A DNA stretch of 64,000 bases. Source: Paracoccaceae bacterium (GTDB taxonomy: Bacteria > Pseudomonadota > Alphaproteobacteria > Rhodobacterales > Rhodobacteraceae). The notes beneath the pieces were generated by a model. The model had not been told where the DNA came from. It worked only from the letters and a program-made list of their open reading frames with translations, and ran no database searches. The stretch lies in assembly GCA_028097405.1 (NCBI GenBank), contig JAOHEK010000001.1, forward strand, positions 88,056-152,055. Reading direction: 5' to 3'. The position numbers and the translations under genes are program-made. This document shows, piece after piece, positions 52,447 to 61,700 of the stretch (within the stretch, counting starts at the first letter, position 1; every line of letters starts with the position of its first letter).

Positions 52447-53604
52447 ATGACCGTTGTACCCGTCACCTCAGCAGACAGCAGCGCCGCCGAAGTCAGTTGG
52501 TTTTCTGCTTTGTGTTCCGATGACTACCAGTTTCTAGGTGTACCAGATGGCACACTTAGATCCAGCTGGGGCCATTGTAGCGGCATCGTAAAGGAAGCCG
52601 AAAAGCAGGGGTTTCGAAACATTCTTTGCCCCTCCTCATACCAAGTCGGGCAAGACACGTTATCCTTTGTTGCGGGCTGTGCGCCACTGACGTCCAGGAT
52701 AAATATGCTGGCCGCTGTGCGGTGTGGCGAAATGCAACCGATCATGCTGGCCCGCACGATCGCTACTTTGGATCACATGTTGGAAGGACGGCTCACGATC
52801 AACATCATTTCCTCGGACTTTCCGGGCGAAAAAGCAGAGTCGAACTTTCGCTATCAACGGTCCCGCGAGGTGGTTGAAATTTTGCGTCAAGCATGGACCC
52901 AAGACGAAATAAACTACGAAGGCCAAGTTTATAACTTCCAGAATGTGCCCACAGGTCCCGCAAAACCGTACCAGCAAAACGGTGGACCCTTGATGTATTT
53001 CGGCGGCTATTCGCCCCCGGCTTTGGAACTTTGTGGTCAGTTTTGCGATGTCTATCTGATGTGGCCCGAACCAAAGGATGATCTGGCAGGCCGGATGAAA
53101 GACGTGAACACGGTCGCTGAAAGGTACGGGCGGACGTTGGACTATGGCCTTCGCGTTCACATGATCGTTCGCGACACCGAAGCCGAAGCCCGAGAATACG
53201 CCGACTACATTGTCTCGAAACTAGATGATGAATACGGTCAGCTTATCCGTGAACGAGCCCATGATTCCGGTTCACTCGGCGTCAGCCATCAAGCGCGGGC
53301 GCGGGAACTGGCGGATCAGTTTGGATATGTCGAACCACATCTTTGGACGGGCATCGGACGTGCGCGCTCTGGTTGCGGTGCTGCGCTGGTTGGCTCGACT
53401 GATCAGGTGTTGTCGCAGATTGAAGACTACAAGAAAATGGGCATCCGCTCGTTCATCTTCTCGGGCTATCCTCATCTGGACGAATGCAAATCATTTGGTC
53501 AGCGGGTTTTACCACAATTGGAAACCTGTTCGCTGCCAAAGCTCTACGGCCGGATTCCAACTGAGACACCTGACACGCCCTTGGGCGGAGGAGAACGCAA
53601 ATAA
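52447..53604 (+). CDS. smoC: LLM-class flavin-dependent monooxygenase, probable sulfoquinovose monooxygenase
   Basis: This 385-residue protein is an SsuD-like alkanesulfonate monooxygenase, with NIISSDFPGEKAESNF, LMYFGGYSPPALELCG and the C-terminal FIFSGYPHLDECKSFG. In the sulfo-SMO pathway, SmoC uses FMNH2 and O2 to cleave the C-S bond of sulfoquinovose, giving 6-oxo-glucose and sulfite. This assignment rests on the SsuD-type sequence together with the coupled aldo/keto reductase and flavin reductase genes. It is not proof against another alkanesulfonate, since close SsuD relatives use simple sulfonates. Its stop overlaps the next start (TAATG). Confidence 0.72.
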   Translation: MTVVPVTSADSSAAEVSWFSALCSDDYQFLGVPDGTLRSSWGHCSGIVKEAEKQGFRNILCPSSYQVGQDTLSFVAGCAPLTSRINMLAAVRCGEMQPIMLARTIATLDHMLEGRLTINIISSDFPGEKAESNFRYQRSREVVEILRQAWTQDEINYEGQVYNFQNVPTGPAKPYQQNGGPLMYFGGYSPPALELCGQFCDVYLMWPEPKDDLAGRMKDVNTVAERYGRTLDYGLRVHMIVRDTEAEAREYADYIVSKLDDEYGQLIRERAHDSGSLGVSHQARARELADQFGYVEPHLWTGIGRARSGCGAALVGSTDQVLSQIEDYKKMGIRSFIFSGYPHLDECKSFGQRVLPQLETCSLPKLYGRIPTETPDTPLGGGERK

Positions 53605-54500
53605 TGGAACGTGTAAATTTGCCCGGCGGCGTCAGCTTAAGCCGAATTGTTTATGGCATGTGGCGCGTCGGTGACGATTCCGACATATCGACCGGCCACG
53701 TACGCGCTAAAATCGAAGCGTGCCTTGCCCAAGGGATCACGTCGATCGATCAAGCTGACATCTACGGCGGTTATGTTGCTGAAGCAATATTGGGCGATTG
53801 TCTGAAAGAAAACAAAGGGCTGCGGGACAAACTTGAGATCGTAACCAAGTGCGATATCGTTGCGCCTGCGGGACGGTATGCGGATGCGCGGGTTAAACAT
53901 TATGACACATCCCCCGCTCACATCACGGCCTCGATCGACAATTCGCTGCGCGATATGGGGATCGATCATATCGATCTTCTGTTGCTGCACCGTCCAGATC
54001 CTTTGATGGATCACGTGGCGACTGGAGGCGCATTGGACGCTGCCGTAAAGTCCGGCAAGGTGCGCAGCGTTGGGGTTTCGAATTTCCGCCCCTGGGATTG
54101 GTCGCTTTTGCAATCGGCGATGAATACGCCCTTAGCCACCAATCAAATCGAAATTTCGCTGACCGCGCATGACGCCATAACAAACGGCGATCTTGCGTTT
54201 CTTCAACAGCACGGTATTTCACCGATGGCGTGGTCGCCTTTGGGTGGCGGCAACCTGATGTCGCCTGAAGCCAATTCCGAGGTCCGTAAGCTGATGTCGC
54301 GCGAAGCCGAGAAGAATGGGATCGACGACGCCGCAGTCGCGGTGGCTTGGCTTTTGGCCCATCCGGCTAAAATCATACCGGTCATGGGAACGAACACCAT
54401 CGCGCGGATTGAAACATTAGCAGACGCGCTAAAAGCCCCCATGGATCGCCAGACTTGGTTCGAACTTTACACTGCAACCCTTGGGCGCGAGGTCGCCTAA
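53604..54500 (+). CDS. smoB: Aldo/keto reductase, probable 6-oxo-glucose reductase
   Basis: This 298-residue TIM-barrel protein belongs to the aldo/keto reductase superfamily, YdhF-like branch, with the catalytic tetrad visible in TSIDQADIYGG (Asp, Tyr), TKCDIV (Lys) and LLLHRPDPL (His). SmoB reduces 6-oxo-glucose from SmoC to glucose with NAD(P)H. It is joined to the monooxygenase gene by a one-base overlap and the flavin reductase starts next to its stop. This order and pairing are the main evidence for the smo role; an unrelated aldehyde reductase is possible. Confidence 0.68.
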   Translation: MERVNLPGGVSLSRIVYGMWRVGDDSDISTGHVRAKIEACLAQGITSIDQADIYGGYVAEAILGDCLKENKGLRDKLEIVTKCDIVAPAGRYADARVKHYDTSPAHITASIDNSLRDMGIDHIDLLLLHRPDPLMDHVATGGALDAAVKSGKVRSVGVSNFRPWDWSLLQSAMNTPLATNQIEISLTAHDAITNGDLAFLQQHGISPMAWSPLGGGNLMSPEANSEVRKLMSREAEKNGIDDAAVAVAWLLAHPAKIIPVMGTNTIARIETLADALKAPMDRQTWFELYTATLGREVA

Positions 54501-54501
54501 A

Positions 54502-55008
54502 GTGCCCAACACCGAAGACGACTTCAGCCCGGACGATGCGAATGGGCGCGCCTATCGCGATGCTTTGGGAAAGTTTGCAACCGGCGTCACCATTGTGACC
54601 TGTAACAGCGATGTCGGGCCATTGGGCATGACGGCGAACAGCTTTGCGTCGGTCTCGCTTGATCCGCCTTTGGTGCTTTGGTCGCCTGCGCGAGCCTCGA
54701 AAAGATGTGCCGCGTTTGAAGCTGCCAAGCGCTTTGCCGTCCACGTCCTGAACGACACACAGAAAAGCGATTGCCAGATTTTCGCCAAGGAAGGTCATAA
54801 CTTTCAAAGCCTTGATTGGAGCTTAAGCGATGACGGCGTGCCCTTGATTGAAGGATGTTTGGCGCGATTTCAATGCGTTCAACACGCGATCCATGACGGC
54901 GGGGATCATGTGATCATCGTTGGCCGTGTCATCGCGGCGGCGGTGCAGGATGGCAATCCCTTGGTGTTTTCCCGCGGGGCCTTCGGACGATTTGAAAAAA
55001 TGGCGTGA
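54502..55008 (+). CDS. smoA: Flavin reductase, probable SmoA
   Basis: This 168-residue protein is a short-chain flavin reductase (HpaC/SsuE-like flavin reductase domain) with MTANSFASVSLDPPLVLWSP, which binds flavin. It would supply FMNH2 to the monooxygenase at 52447. I chose a GTG at 54502 just after the reductase stop; the frame is open to a TTG at 54481 that would overlap it. In SMO-type systems a dedicated reductase is required because the monooxygenase has no NAD(P)H site of its own. It is convergent with the dimethylglycine-dehydrogenase-like gene. Confidence 0.72.
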   Translation: MPNTEDDFSPDDANGRAYRDALGKFATGVTIVTCNSDVGPLGMTANSFASVSLDPPLVLWSPARASKRCAAFEAAKRFAVHVLNDTQKSDCQIFAKEGHNFQSLDWSLSDDGVPLIEGCLARFQCVQHAIHDGGDHVIIVGRVIAAAVQDGNPLVFSRGAFGRFEKMA

Positions 55009-55048
55009 GCCGAAGTTTTCACGATAGACGTCCGACAAGGGGTATATG

Positions 55049-57466
55049 TCAGGGACGCAAGCGGCTGGCGTTTGGATCAAAAGGGCTTTTCAATAGTCGG
55101 GTTGCATCGCGCATCTCGCCCAAGATTTCGATTTTGACTTTTGATGCTTGATCAACAACGTCAGCGTTGACCATTCCAAAGGCAATGGATTTGTCCATCC
55201 AATGCGAGAATCCACCCGAGGTACAAAACCCGACGACATCGCCAGCAAGCCAGATCGGCTCCCAAGCCACGACGTCGGCATCCTTGGCATCAACCTCAAA
55301 AACGCAAAGCAATCTTTTGGGCCCGGTCGCTTTTTCAAGCTCAGCTGCCGTTCGTCCGATAAATTTGGTGTCCTTAGTGAACGAAACAAAACGGTCCAGC
55401 CCTGTTTCGGCGACGGTATAGTCCGGCGAATATTCGCGTTGCCATGACCCAAAAAACCGATCCAATCGAAGCGACATCATAGCCCGCATGCCAAAGGGAC
55501 GAATGTCGAAGTCTTCGCCCGCGACAGAAAGGGTTTGCCACAGCTGCCGTTGGGACGTCAGATCGCAATAGATTTCGTAACCAAGATCGCCCGTATAACT
55601 GACCCGTTGCACCAAGCAATCGACCATCCCGACGGTCATTCGGCGCACATCAAAGAACGGGAATGCTTTATCGGAGCAGTCTATTCCGGTGGCCCGCTCC
55701 AAAACATTACGGGCATTAGGCCCGGCAATCTGAAATCCCGTCAATGCGTCTGAGACATTGCGGATTTCGACATTCGGGATGCCATCCAGATGGGATTCAA
55801 ACCATCGCAAATGATAATCCTGACTGGCATAACTGGCAGTCAATTGGAATGCGTCTGGGCCAAGGCATGCAATCGTAAAATCGCCAATCACACGACCGGA
55901 CGGCGACAACATCGGTGACAATGCCAGCCTGCCCGGCTTTGGAATGCGTCCGGCCATAATGCCATCCAACCAAGCACGCGCGCCGGTTCCCGTGATGCGG
56001 AATTTGCTGAAGTTGTGCACTTCGTTGATACCGACATGCTGACGGACATGATGCACCTCTTGGCGTGTCGCCTCCCAGGCATTGGACCGCCGAAAACTGG
56101 GGGCTTCAAACCGAGGTTCATCCGGCAGGGCAAAGTAATTCACAACTTCTAACCCGTAGGATTGTCCAAAGACCGCGCCCCTGTCGGTCCAGATGTCGTA
56201 CATCGGCGTCGTTCGAAATGGCCGGGCGGCAGGCAGTTCTTCGTTCGGGTAAGACACCGAAAAACGGCGTTGATAGTTTTCCACGACTTTCGGCACAGTG
56301 TACCCCGGCGTCGTCCAGCGACCAAACCGCGCAACATCCATTGCACGGGGATCAACATCCGGTTCGCCGTTGATCATCCATTGGGCAAGCGTCAGTCCCA
56401 CGCCACCGCCTTGACTGAACCCTGCCATAACGGCGGCGGCGGACCAATAGTTCCGAAGCCCCGGCACCGGCCCCACCAATGGATTGCCATCGGGCGCAAA
56501 GGTGAATGGCCCATGGATGACTGTCTTGATCCCGGCGCTTTCAAGAACCGGAAAACGGCGATAGGCAAAATCGACCGAGGCTTCGATTTTCTCGAGGTTG
56601 TCGTTCAAAAGCTCTTGTCCGAAATCCCACGGCGTTCCGTCGACGGCCCAAGGTTCGCAAGGCTGTTCGTAAAACCCGATCACAAACCCCTTCCCTTCTT
56701 GGCGCAGATAGCTTTCGCCGCCCGGATCCATGACATGCGGAATTTCGGTAGATCGCGTGGCAATTTCGGGCACGTCTTCTGTGACAAGGTACTGATGCGC
56801 CATCGGAACAAGCGGCAGATAGACGCCCGCCATCGCAGCCACTTCTCGCGCCCATAGACCACCGGCGTTGACCACGTGTTCGGCTTGAACCGTTCCACTG
56901 TCGGTCACCACCTCCCATCCGTTCGCCGTCGGATTTGTTTCCAAAACACGGGTTTGCGTAACGATCTCGGCCCCGCCCATGCGCGCGGCTTTGGCATAGG
57001 CATAGGTTGTGCCTGAAGGATCAAGATGCCCATCAAGCGGATCGTAAAGCGCGCCTAACACCCCGTCTACGTTGATAAAGTCCGCCATTTCAAGAATTTC
57101 AGACGGTGTCAAAATTCGGGTCTCAAGCCCCATGTATCGATGCTTGGCACGTTCCGCCTTTAGCATATCAAGGCGTTCGGGTGTGTCAGCCAATGTCAGA
57201 CCACCGACATGATGCAAGCCACAGGACAGGCCCGTCAGCTTTTCCAACTCGGCGTAAAGACCGATGGTATAGCCTTGCAAAGCGGCCATGTTGGTATCGC
57301 CATTCAAAGTGTGAAAGCCGCCTGCCGCGTGCCACGTCGAACCCGCGGTGAGTTCGGCCCTCTCGATGAGCATCACATCCGACCACCCAAGTTTCGTTAG
57401 GTGATAAAGAACCGAACAGCCAACAACCCCGCCCCCAATGACGACCACGCGCGCGTGTAATTTCAT
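55049..57466 (-). CDS. Dimethylglycine/sarcosine dehydrogenase-like FAD-GcvT fusion
   Basis: This 805-residue protein fuses an N-terminal FAD-dependent oxidoreductase (about residues 1-370, with VVVIGGGVVGCSVLYHL and the histidine of STWHAAGG that anchors FAD covalently in DMGDH) to a linker domain and a C-terminal GcvT-like folate-binding domain (about 430-800). Such proteins oxidatively demethylate dimethylglycine or sarcosine and transfer the one-carbon unit to tetrahydrofolate. It lies between the flavin reductase gene (convergent) and a Gfo/Idh/MocA gene whose stop is 27 nt upstream of its start, so it is co-transcribed with that gene. Methylated-amine oxidation is its likely role; a link to the sulfosugar genes is not shown. 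Confidence 0.9.
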   Translation of the reverse strand: MKLHARVVVIGGGVVGCSVLYHLTKLGWSDVMLIERAELTAGSTWHAAGGFHTLNGDTNMAALQGYTIGLYAELEKLTGLSCGLHHVGGLTLADTPERLDMLKAERAKHRYMGLETRILTPSEILEMADFINVDGVLGALYDPLDGHLDPSGTTYAYAKAARMGGAEIVTQTRVLETNPTANGWEVVTDSGTVQAEHVVNAGGLWAREVAAMAGVYLPLVPMAHQYLVTEDVPEIATRSTEIPHVMDPGGESYLRQEGKGFVIGFYEQPCEPWAVDGTPWDFGQELLNDNLEKIEASVDFAYRRFPVLESAGIKTVIHGPFTFAPDGNPLVGPVPGLRNYWSAAAVMAGFSQGGGVGLTLAQWMINGEPDVDPRAMDVARFGRWTTPGYTVPKVVENYQRRFSVSYPNEELPAARPFRTTPMYDIWTDRGAVFGQSYGLEVVNYFALPDEPRFEAPSFRRSNAWEATRQEVHHVRQHVGINEVHNFSKFRITGTGARAWLDGIMAGRIPKPGRLALSPMLSPSGRVIGDFTIACLGPDAFQLTASYASQDYHLRWFESHLDGIPNVEIRNVSDALTGFQIAGPNARNVLERATGIDCSDKAFPFFDVRRMTVGMVDCLVQRVSYTGDLGYEIYCDLTSQRQLWQTLSVAGEDFDIRPFGMRAMMSLRLDRFFGSWQREYSPDYTVAETGLDRFVSFTKDTKFIGRTAAELEKATGPKRLLCVFEVDAKDADVVAWEPIWLAGDVVGFCTSGGFSHWMDKSIAFGMVNADVVDQASKVKIEILGEMRDATRLLKSPFDPNASRLRP

Positions 57467-57493
57467 GTCAGCCTTCCCATTGCATTGGACAGG

Positions 57494-58624
57494 TCACTCT
57501 GCGACGCGCCGGTCGCCGGTTGCAATATCGGATACCAGTGAAACCGCTTGACCCGTTGCCGCCGACTTTTGCGCGGCCAAACCCATTTCAACCGCACGCA
57601 TACCGTCCCGCAAACTGACCTCTGGGAGACCATTGCCGCGCACCACGTCTAAAAACCGCGCATGTTGATAGAACGTCGATCCATTATGATCGCCAGCCGT
57701 TTGAAGTGTTGGATCAACGGGAACCTCGATCATTTGTGGCCCCTTCGGGTCGCGCGGCGATACGATGACCTGACTAACCGGCGGTTCGCCCAAATGCGTC
57801 GGCCAGAACCGGCGCGGACCAGGCACTTTGGCTTCGATCTTTCCCAAAGGTCCGACGCCAGTAATTTCTTCCTGAAAGGCCGAACCTTCGGCGTACATGC
57901 AAAGTTCCAGCATCGCTCGCGCGCCATTGTCGAAATCAACAATGACAAATCCTGCGTCCCAAATATCAGGTGTTTCGCCTTCGTAGGTTTCGTTCATGTG
58001 GTTCACGTCCTGACCGGCTGACGCCATGACACGTACAGGTTCAGCTTGAATGATACAGCGCATCAGATCGAAAAAATGACAGCATTTCTCTACCAGAGTA
58101 CCACCGGTATTGCGGTTGAACCGGTTCCAGTCGCCAACTTTCTCAAGGAAAGGGAACCGGTGTTCACGGACAGTCAGCATCGTGATGCCGCCCGTCGCGG
58201 CGCGGGCCTGTTCGATGAAGGTTTGAACCGGCGGCATGTAGCGGTATTCCATACCAACCCAAACCGGCGCGTCATAGCTGTCTTCCAGCCCGACAAGCGT
58301 CGCGGCGTCTTCGGGACGCGTATAAAGCGGCTTTTCGATCAAAATGGGCAAGGGCCGTGTGGCCGCAATCTCGGCGAATTGCGCGACGTGCATGTTGTTA
58401 GGCGAGACGATCATAAGACAGTCCAACACTTTGACCGCCAACAGCTCTGCGATCGAACCGCACATAATCGCGTTCGGAGCGATTGCTTTAGCCGCGTCGG
58501 CCATGAGCTGGTTTGGCTCAAAAATCGCGGCGACCCGTGCATCAGGCAAAAGCGCGATATTTCGCAGGTGTTCTTGGCCCATCATCCCACAACCGATGAT
58601 GCCGTAGTTTACATTTTCCGACAT
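57494..58624 (-). CDS. Gfo/Idh/MocA family protein, possible NAD+-dependent sulfoquinovosidase (SqgA-like)
   Basis: This 376-residue protein has the N-terminal Rossmann fold (NYGIIGCGMMGQEHL), the lysine motif LIEKPLYT and a C-terminal domain with GGTLVEKCCHFFDLMRC, VGDWNRFNRNTGG and NHMNETYEG. NAD+-dependent sulfoquinovosidases (SqgA, GH188) use a tightly bound NAD+ and transient C3 oxidation, and are reported widespread in Roseobacters in SQ clusters that lack the classical enzyme. No classical GH31 sulfoquinovosidase is seen here, so this gene is a candidate. I recall the SqgA fold as Gfo/Idh/MocA-like but could not check key residues, so an ordinary sugar or inositol dehydrogenase remains equally possible. 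Confidence 0.8.
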   Translation of the reverse strand: MSENVNYGIIGCGMMGQEHLRNIALLPDARVAAIFEPNQLMADAAKAIAPNAIMCGSIAELLAVKVLDCLMIVSPNNMHVAQFAEIAATRPLPILIEKPLYTRPEDAATLVGLEDSYDAPVWVGMEYRYMPPVQTFIEQARAATGGITMLTVREHRFPFLEKVGDWNRFNRNTGGTLVEKCCHFFDLMRCIIQAEPVRVMASAGQDVNHMNETYEGETPDIWDAGFVIVDFDNGARAMLELCMYAEGSAFQEEITGVGPLGKIEAKVPGPRRFWPTHLGEPPVSQVIVSPRDPKGPQMIEVPVDPTLQTAGDHNGSTFYQHARFLDVVRGNGLPEVSLRDGMRAVEMGLAAQKSAATGQAVSLVSDIATGDRRVAE

Positions 58625-58723
58625 TACTCTCTTATTTCATCCTCAAAGCGGGGCATGACTTGTAGAAATCGAACAAACCCCACGAAAACTATGTTGCGTC
58701 GCCCTGATGTTATAGAACGATAT

Positions 58724-61700
58724 CTACGCGATCAGGTCTTGAACCTCGACCACGCCCGGCAAAGATTTAAGCGCGCCCTTGATTTGCGGTGACACTGGCC
58801 AGCCGTCGCCAATTTCGACCGGTACATCTTGCGATGCGTCCCCCGGCAACGGCACCGCCAATGCTGTGATACGAACCGGGCCGGTCGTCTTGATCGAACC
58901 GTCGCCCTTGAACCTGGACAACACGGACTCGATTGTCGTCGCCGCATCTGCGGCATCGATCATCACATGCAAACCAGCCGTCGCTCCTGCTGTCACAACG
59001 CTATCAATGGGGCCAACTGATCGCGCGACCGGATCAAACTGGCCTTCGTTGAAACGCGCCTCAAGGGTCATGACGACTTGCACCGTCGTTTCAAAAACCC
59101 GGCGTACCGTTTCGAAGTCGTCCGGGAACAACGCCATACCGCTGACTTGCGCCGTTGGGTCAGAGACATTCATCCGGAAGAACCGCGTACCACGGCCCGA
59201 CTTCCGTTCTTGCAAACCGCTTACAATCACGCCGACCCGAGCCACGGCTCCGCCATCACGCTCGGCCTTTTCCTTCAATTCGGCTAGCGTCAACATGCCC
59301 TTTCGCTTCAAGGCAATTGCGTAATCGTCCAATGGATGCCCCGATAGATAAAAGCCAATTGCGGTCTGCTCTTCGGCCAATCGTTCGTTCGGCAACCAGT
59401 CATCCACCGGCGACAGGCGCGGTTCGGGCAAGTCTTCGCCCGCTTCTCCAAAAAGCGAGACTTGATTTGACGACTTCTGTTCGAAAATCGCCGCAGAATA
59501 GGCCGTCAGCGCATCAAGCGAGCTAAAGACACGGCGACGATTTGCGTCCAGCAGATCGAAAGCGCCCGAGCGCGCGAGCATTTCCAAAGGCCGCTTGCCA
59601 ATCCGCTTCAAGTCCACGCGGCGTGCAAGGTCGAAGAGGTTGACGAACGGATTTCCATCGCGCGCTTCGGTGATCAGACGCATGGCCTCAAGACCAACGT
59701 TTTTAAGCGCACCCAAAGCAAAGACCAGTTTACCGTCCAACACCGAAAACTGGGCGTCCGACCGGTTGACACAAGGTGGTATGATTTCAATTTCCAAGCC
59801 ACGTCGCACTTCTTCGGCATAGATCGAAAGCTTGTCCGTTTGGTGCAGATCGCAATTCATGACACCGGCCATAAACTCAACCGGGTGGTTCGCTTTCAGC
59901 CAAGCGGTTTGGTAACTGACAACAGCATAGGCGGCCGCGTGCGATTTATTGAAACCGTAATTGGCGAATTTATCGAGAAGGTTCCAGACTTCTAATGCCT
60001 TTTTGTCGTCGACCCCGTTTTCTTTTGATCCTGCAATAAATTTAGGGCGTTCGGCATCCATTGCCTCTTGAATCTTCTTACCCATGGCACGGCGCAAAAG
60101 ATCGGCGCCGCCTAGCGTATAGCCCGCCATTTCCTGCGCAATCTGCATCACCTGTTCCTGATAGACGATAATGCCTTGGGTTTCGTCCAAAATGTGATCA
60201 ATTGAAGGATGCAGCCGTTCTCGCTCGGCGCGCTTGTTCTTAACGTCGCAGTACTGCGGAATGTTCTCCATCGGGCCCGGTCGGTAAAGCGCCACAAGGG
60301 CCACGATGTCTTCGATACAAGTCGGTTTCATGCGCCGAAGCGCGTCCATCATCCCGGAGCTTTCCACCTGAAAAACCGCGACAGTCTTTGCTTTGGCGTA
60401 AAGGTCATAGGTCGCTTCATCGTCCAGCGGGATTACCCCGATATCAATATTGATGTCGCGTTTCTTGAGCAATTCCAAAGCGTTCTGAATGACAGTCAGT
60501 GTCTTTAGCCCGAGAAAATCAAACTTGACCAGCCCGGCCTGTTCAACCCATTTCATGTTAAATTGCGTGGCGGGCATGTCGGAACGCGGATCGCGGTAAA
60601 GCGGAACCAGTTCATCCAACGGTCGATCACCGATCACAACACCAGCCGCGTGGGTCGAAGCATTTCGCAACAACCCTTCCACCTGCTGTCCATAATCCAA
60701 CAGACGCGCAACGACCTCTTCTGCGCGGGCTTCCTCGCGCAATCGTGGCTCGTCAGTCAGTGCTTTTTCGATGGAAACGGGCTTTACGCCTTCGACAGGA
60801 ATAAGCTTTGAAAGCCGGTCGACTTGGCCATACGGCATCTGCAAAACACGCCCCACATCGCGGACAGCAGCTTTGGAAAGTAGCGCACCGAACGTGATAA
60901 TCTGCCCAACTTTATCGGCACCATATTTGTCTTGCACATAACGGATGACCTCTTCGCGACGATCCATGCAAAAATCGATATCGAAATCCGGCATCGACAC
61001 ACGCTCTGGATTCAAGAACCGTTCGAATAGAAGCGAATAACGCAAGGGATCGAGATCGGTAATTGTCAAAGCATAGGCGACCAGCGATCCGGCACCCGAT
61101 CCACGCCCCGGCCCTACCGGAATGTCCTGATCTTTGGCCCATTTGATGAAATCAGCGACGATAAGAAAGTAGCCGGGAAAACCCATTCCTTCGATAATGC
61201 CAAGTTCGAAGTCCAATCGTTTGTCATAGTCTTCTCGCGACGCTGCCGGCTCGATAGCGGCAAGGCGCGCGTCAAGCCCAGCCTTGGATTGACGACGAAG
61301 TTCTTCGATCTCGTCATCGGCGAATTTGGGCAGGATCGGATCACAGCGCTGAACTGCAAAGGCGCAACGCCGCGCTATTTCTATCGTATTTTCAATCGCC
61401 TCAGGTAAGTCGGCAAACAGGGTCGCCATCTCGGCAGGCGTTTTGAAGAAATGCTGTTGCGTCAATCGGCGACGATCAGCCTGTTGGTCAACGTAAGCCC
61501 CATCGGCGATGCAAATCAAAGCGTCGTGCGCTTCGTACATGCCCGTATCAGGAAAATAGACATCGTTCGTCGCAACCAAGGGCAGGTTCTTGGAATAGGC
61601 CATTTCAATGGTCGGGCGTTCAGACAACCGTTCAGGATCAGGAAGCGTGCCGGTTTCGGTCGGATGGCGTTGCAGTTCGACATAAAGCCGATTGGGGAAC

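Noticed and set aside
35912..58624. A horizontally acquired catabolic island
   Set aside because: No integrase, tRNA, insertion sequence or flanking repeat is seen, and base composition by eye matches the neighbouring core genes.
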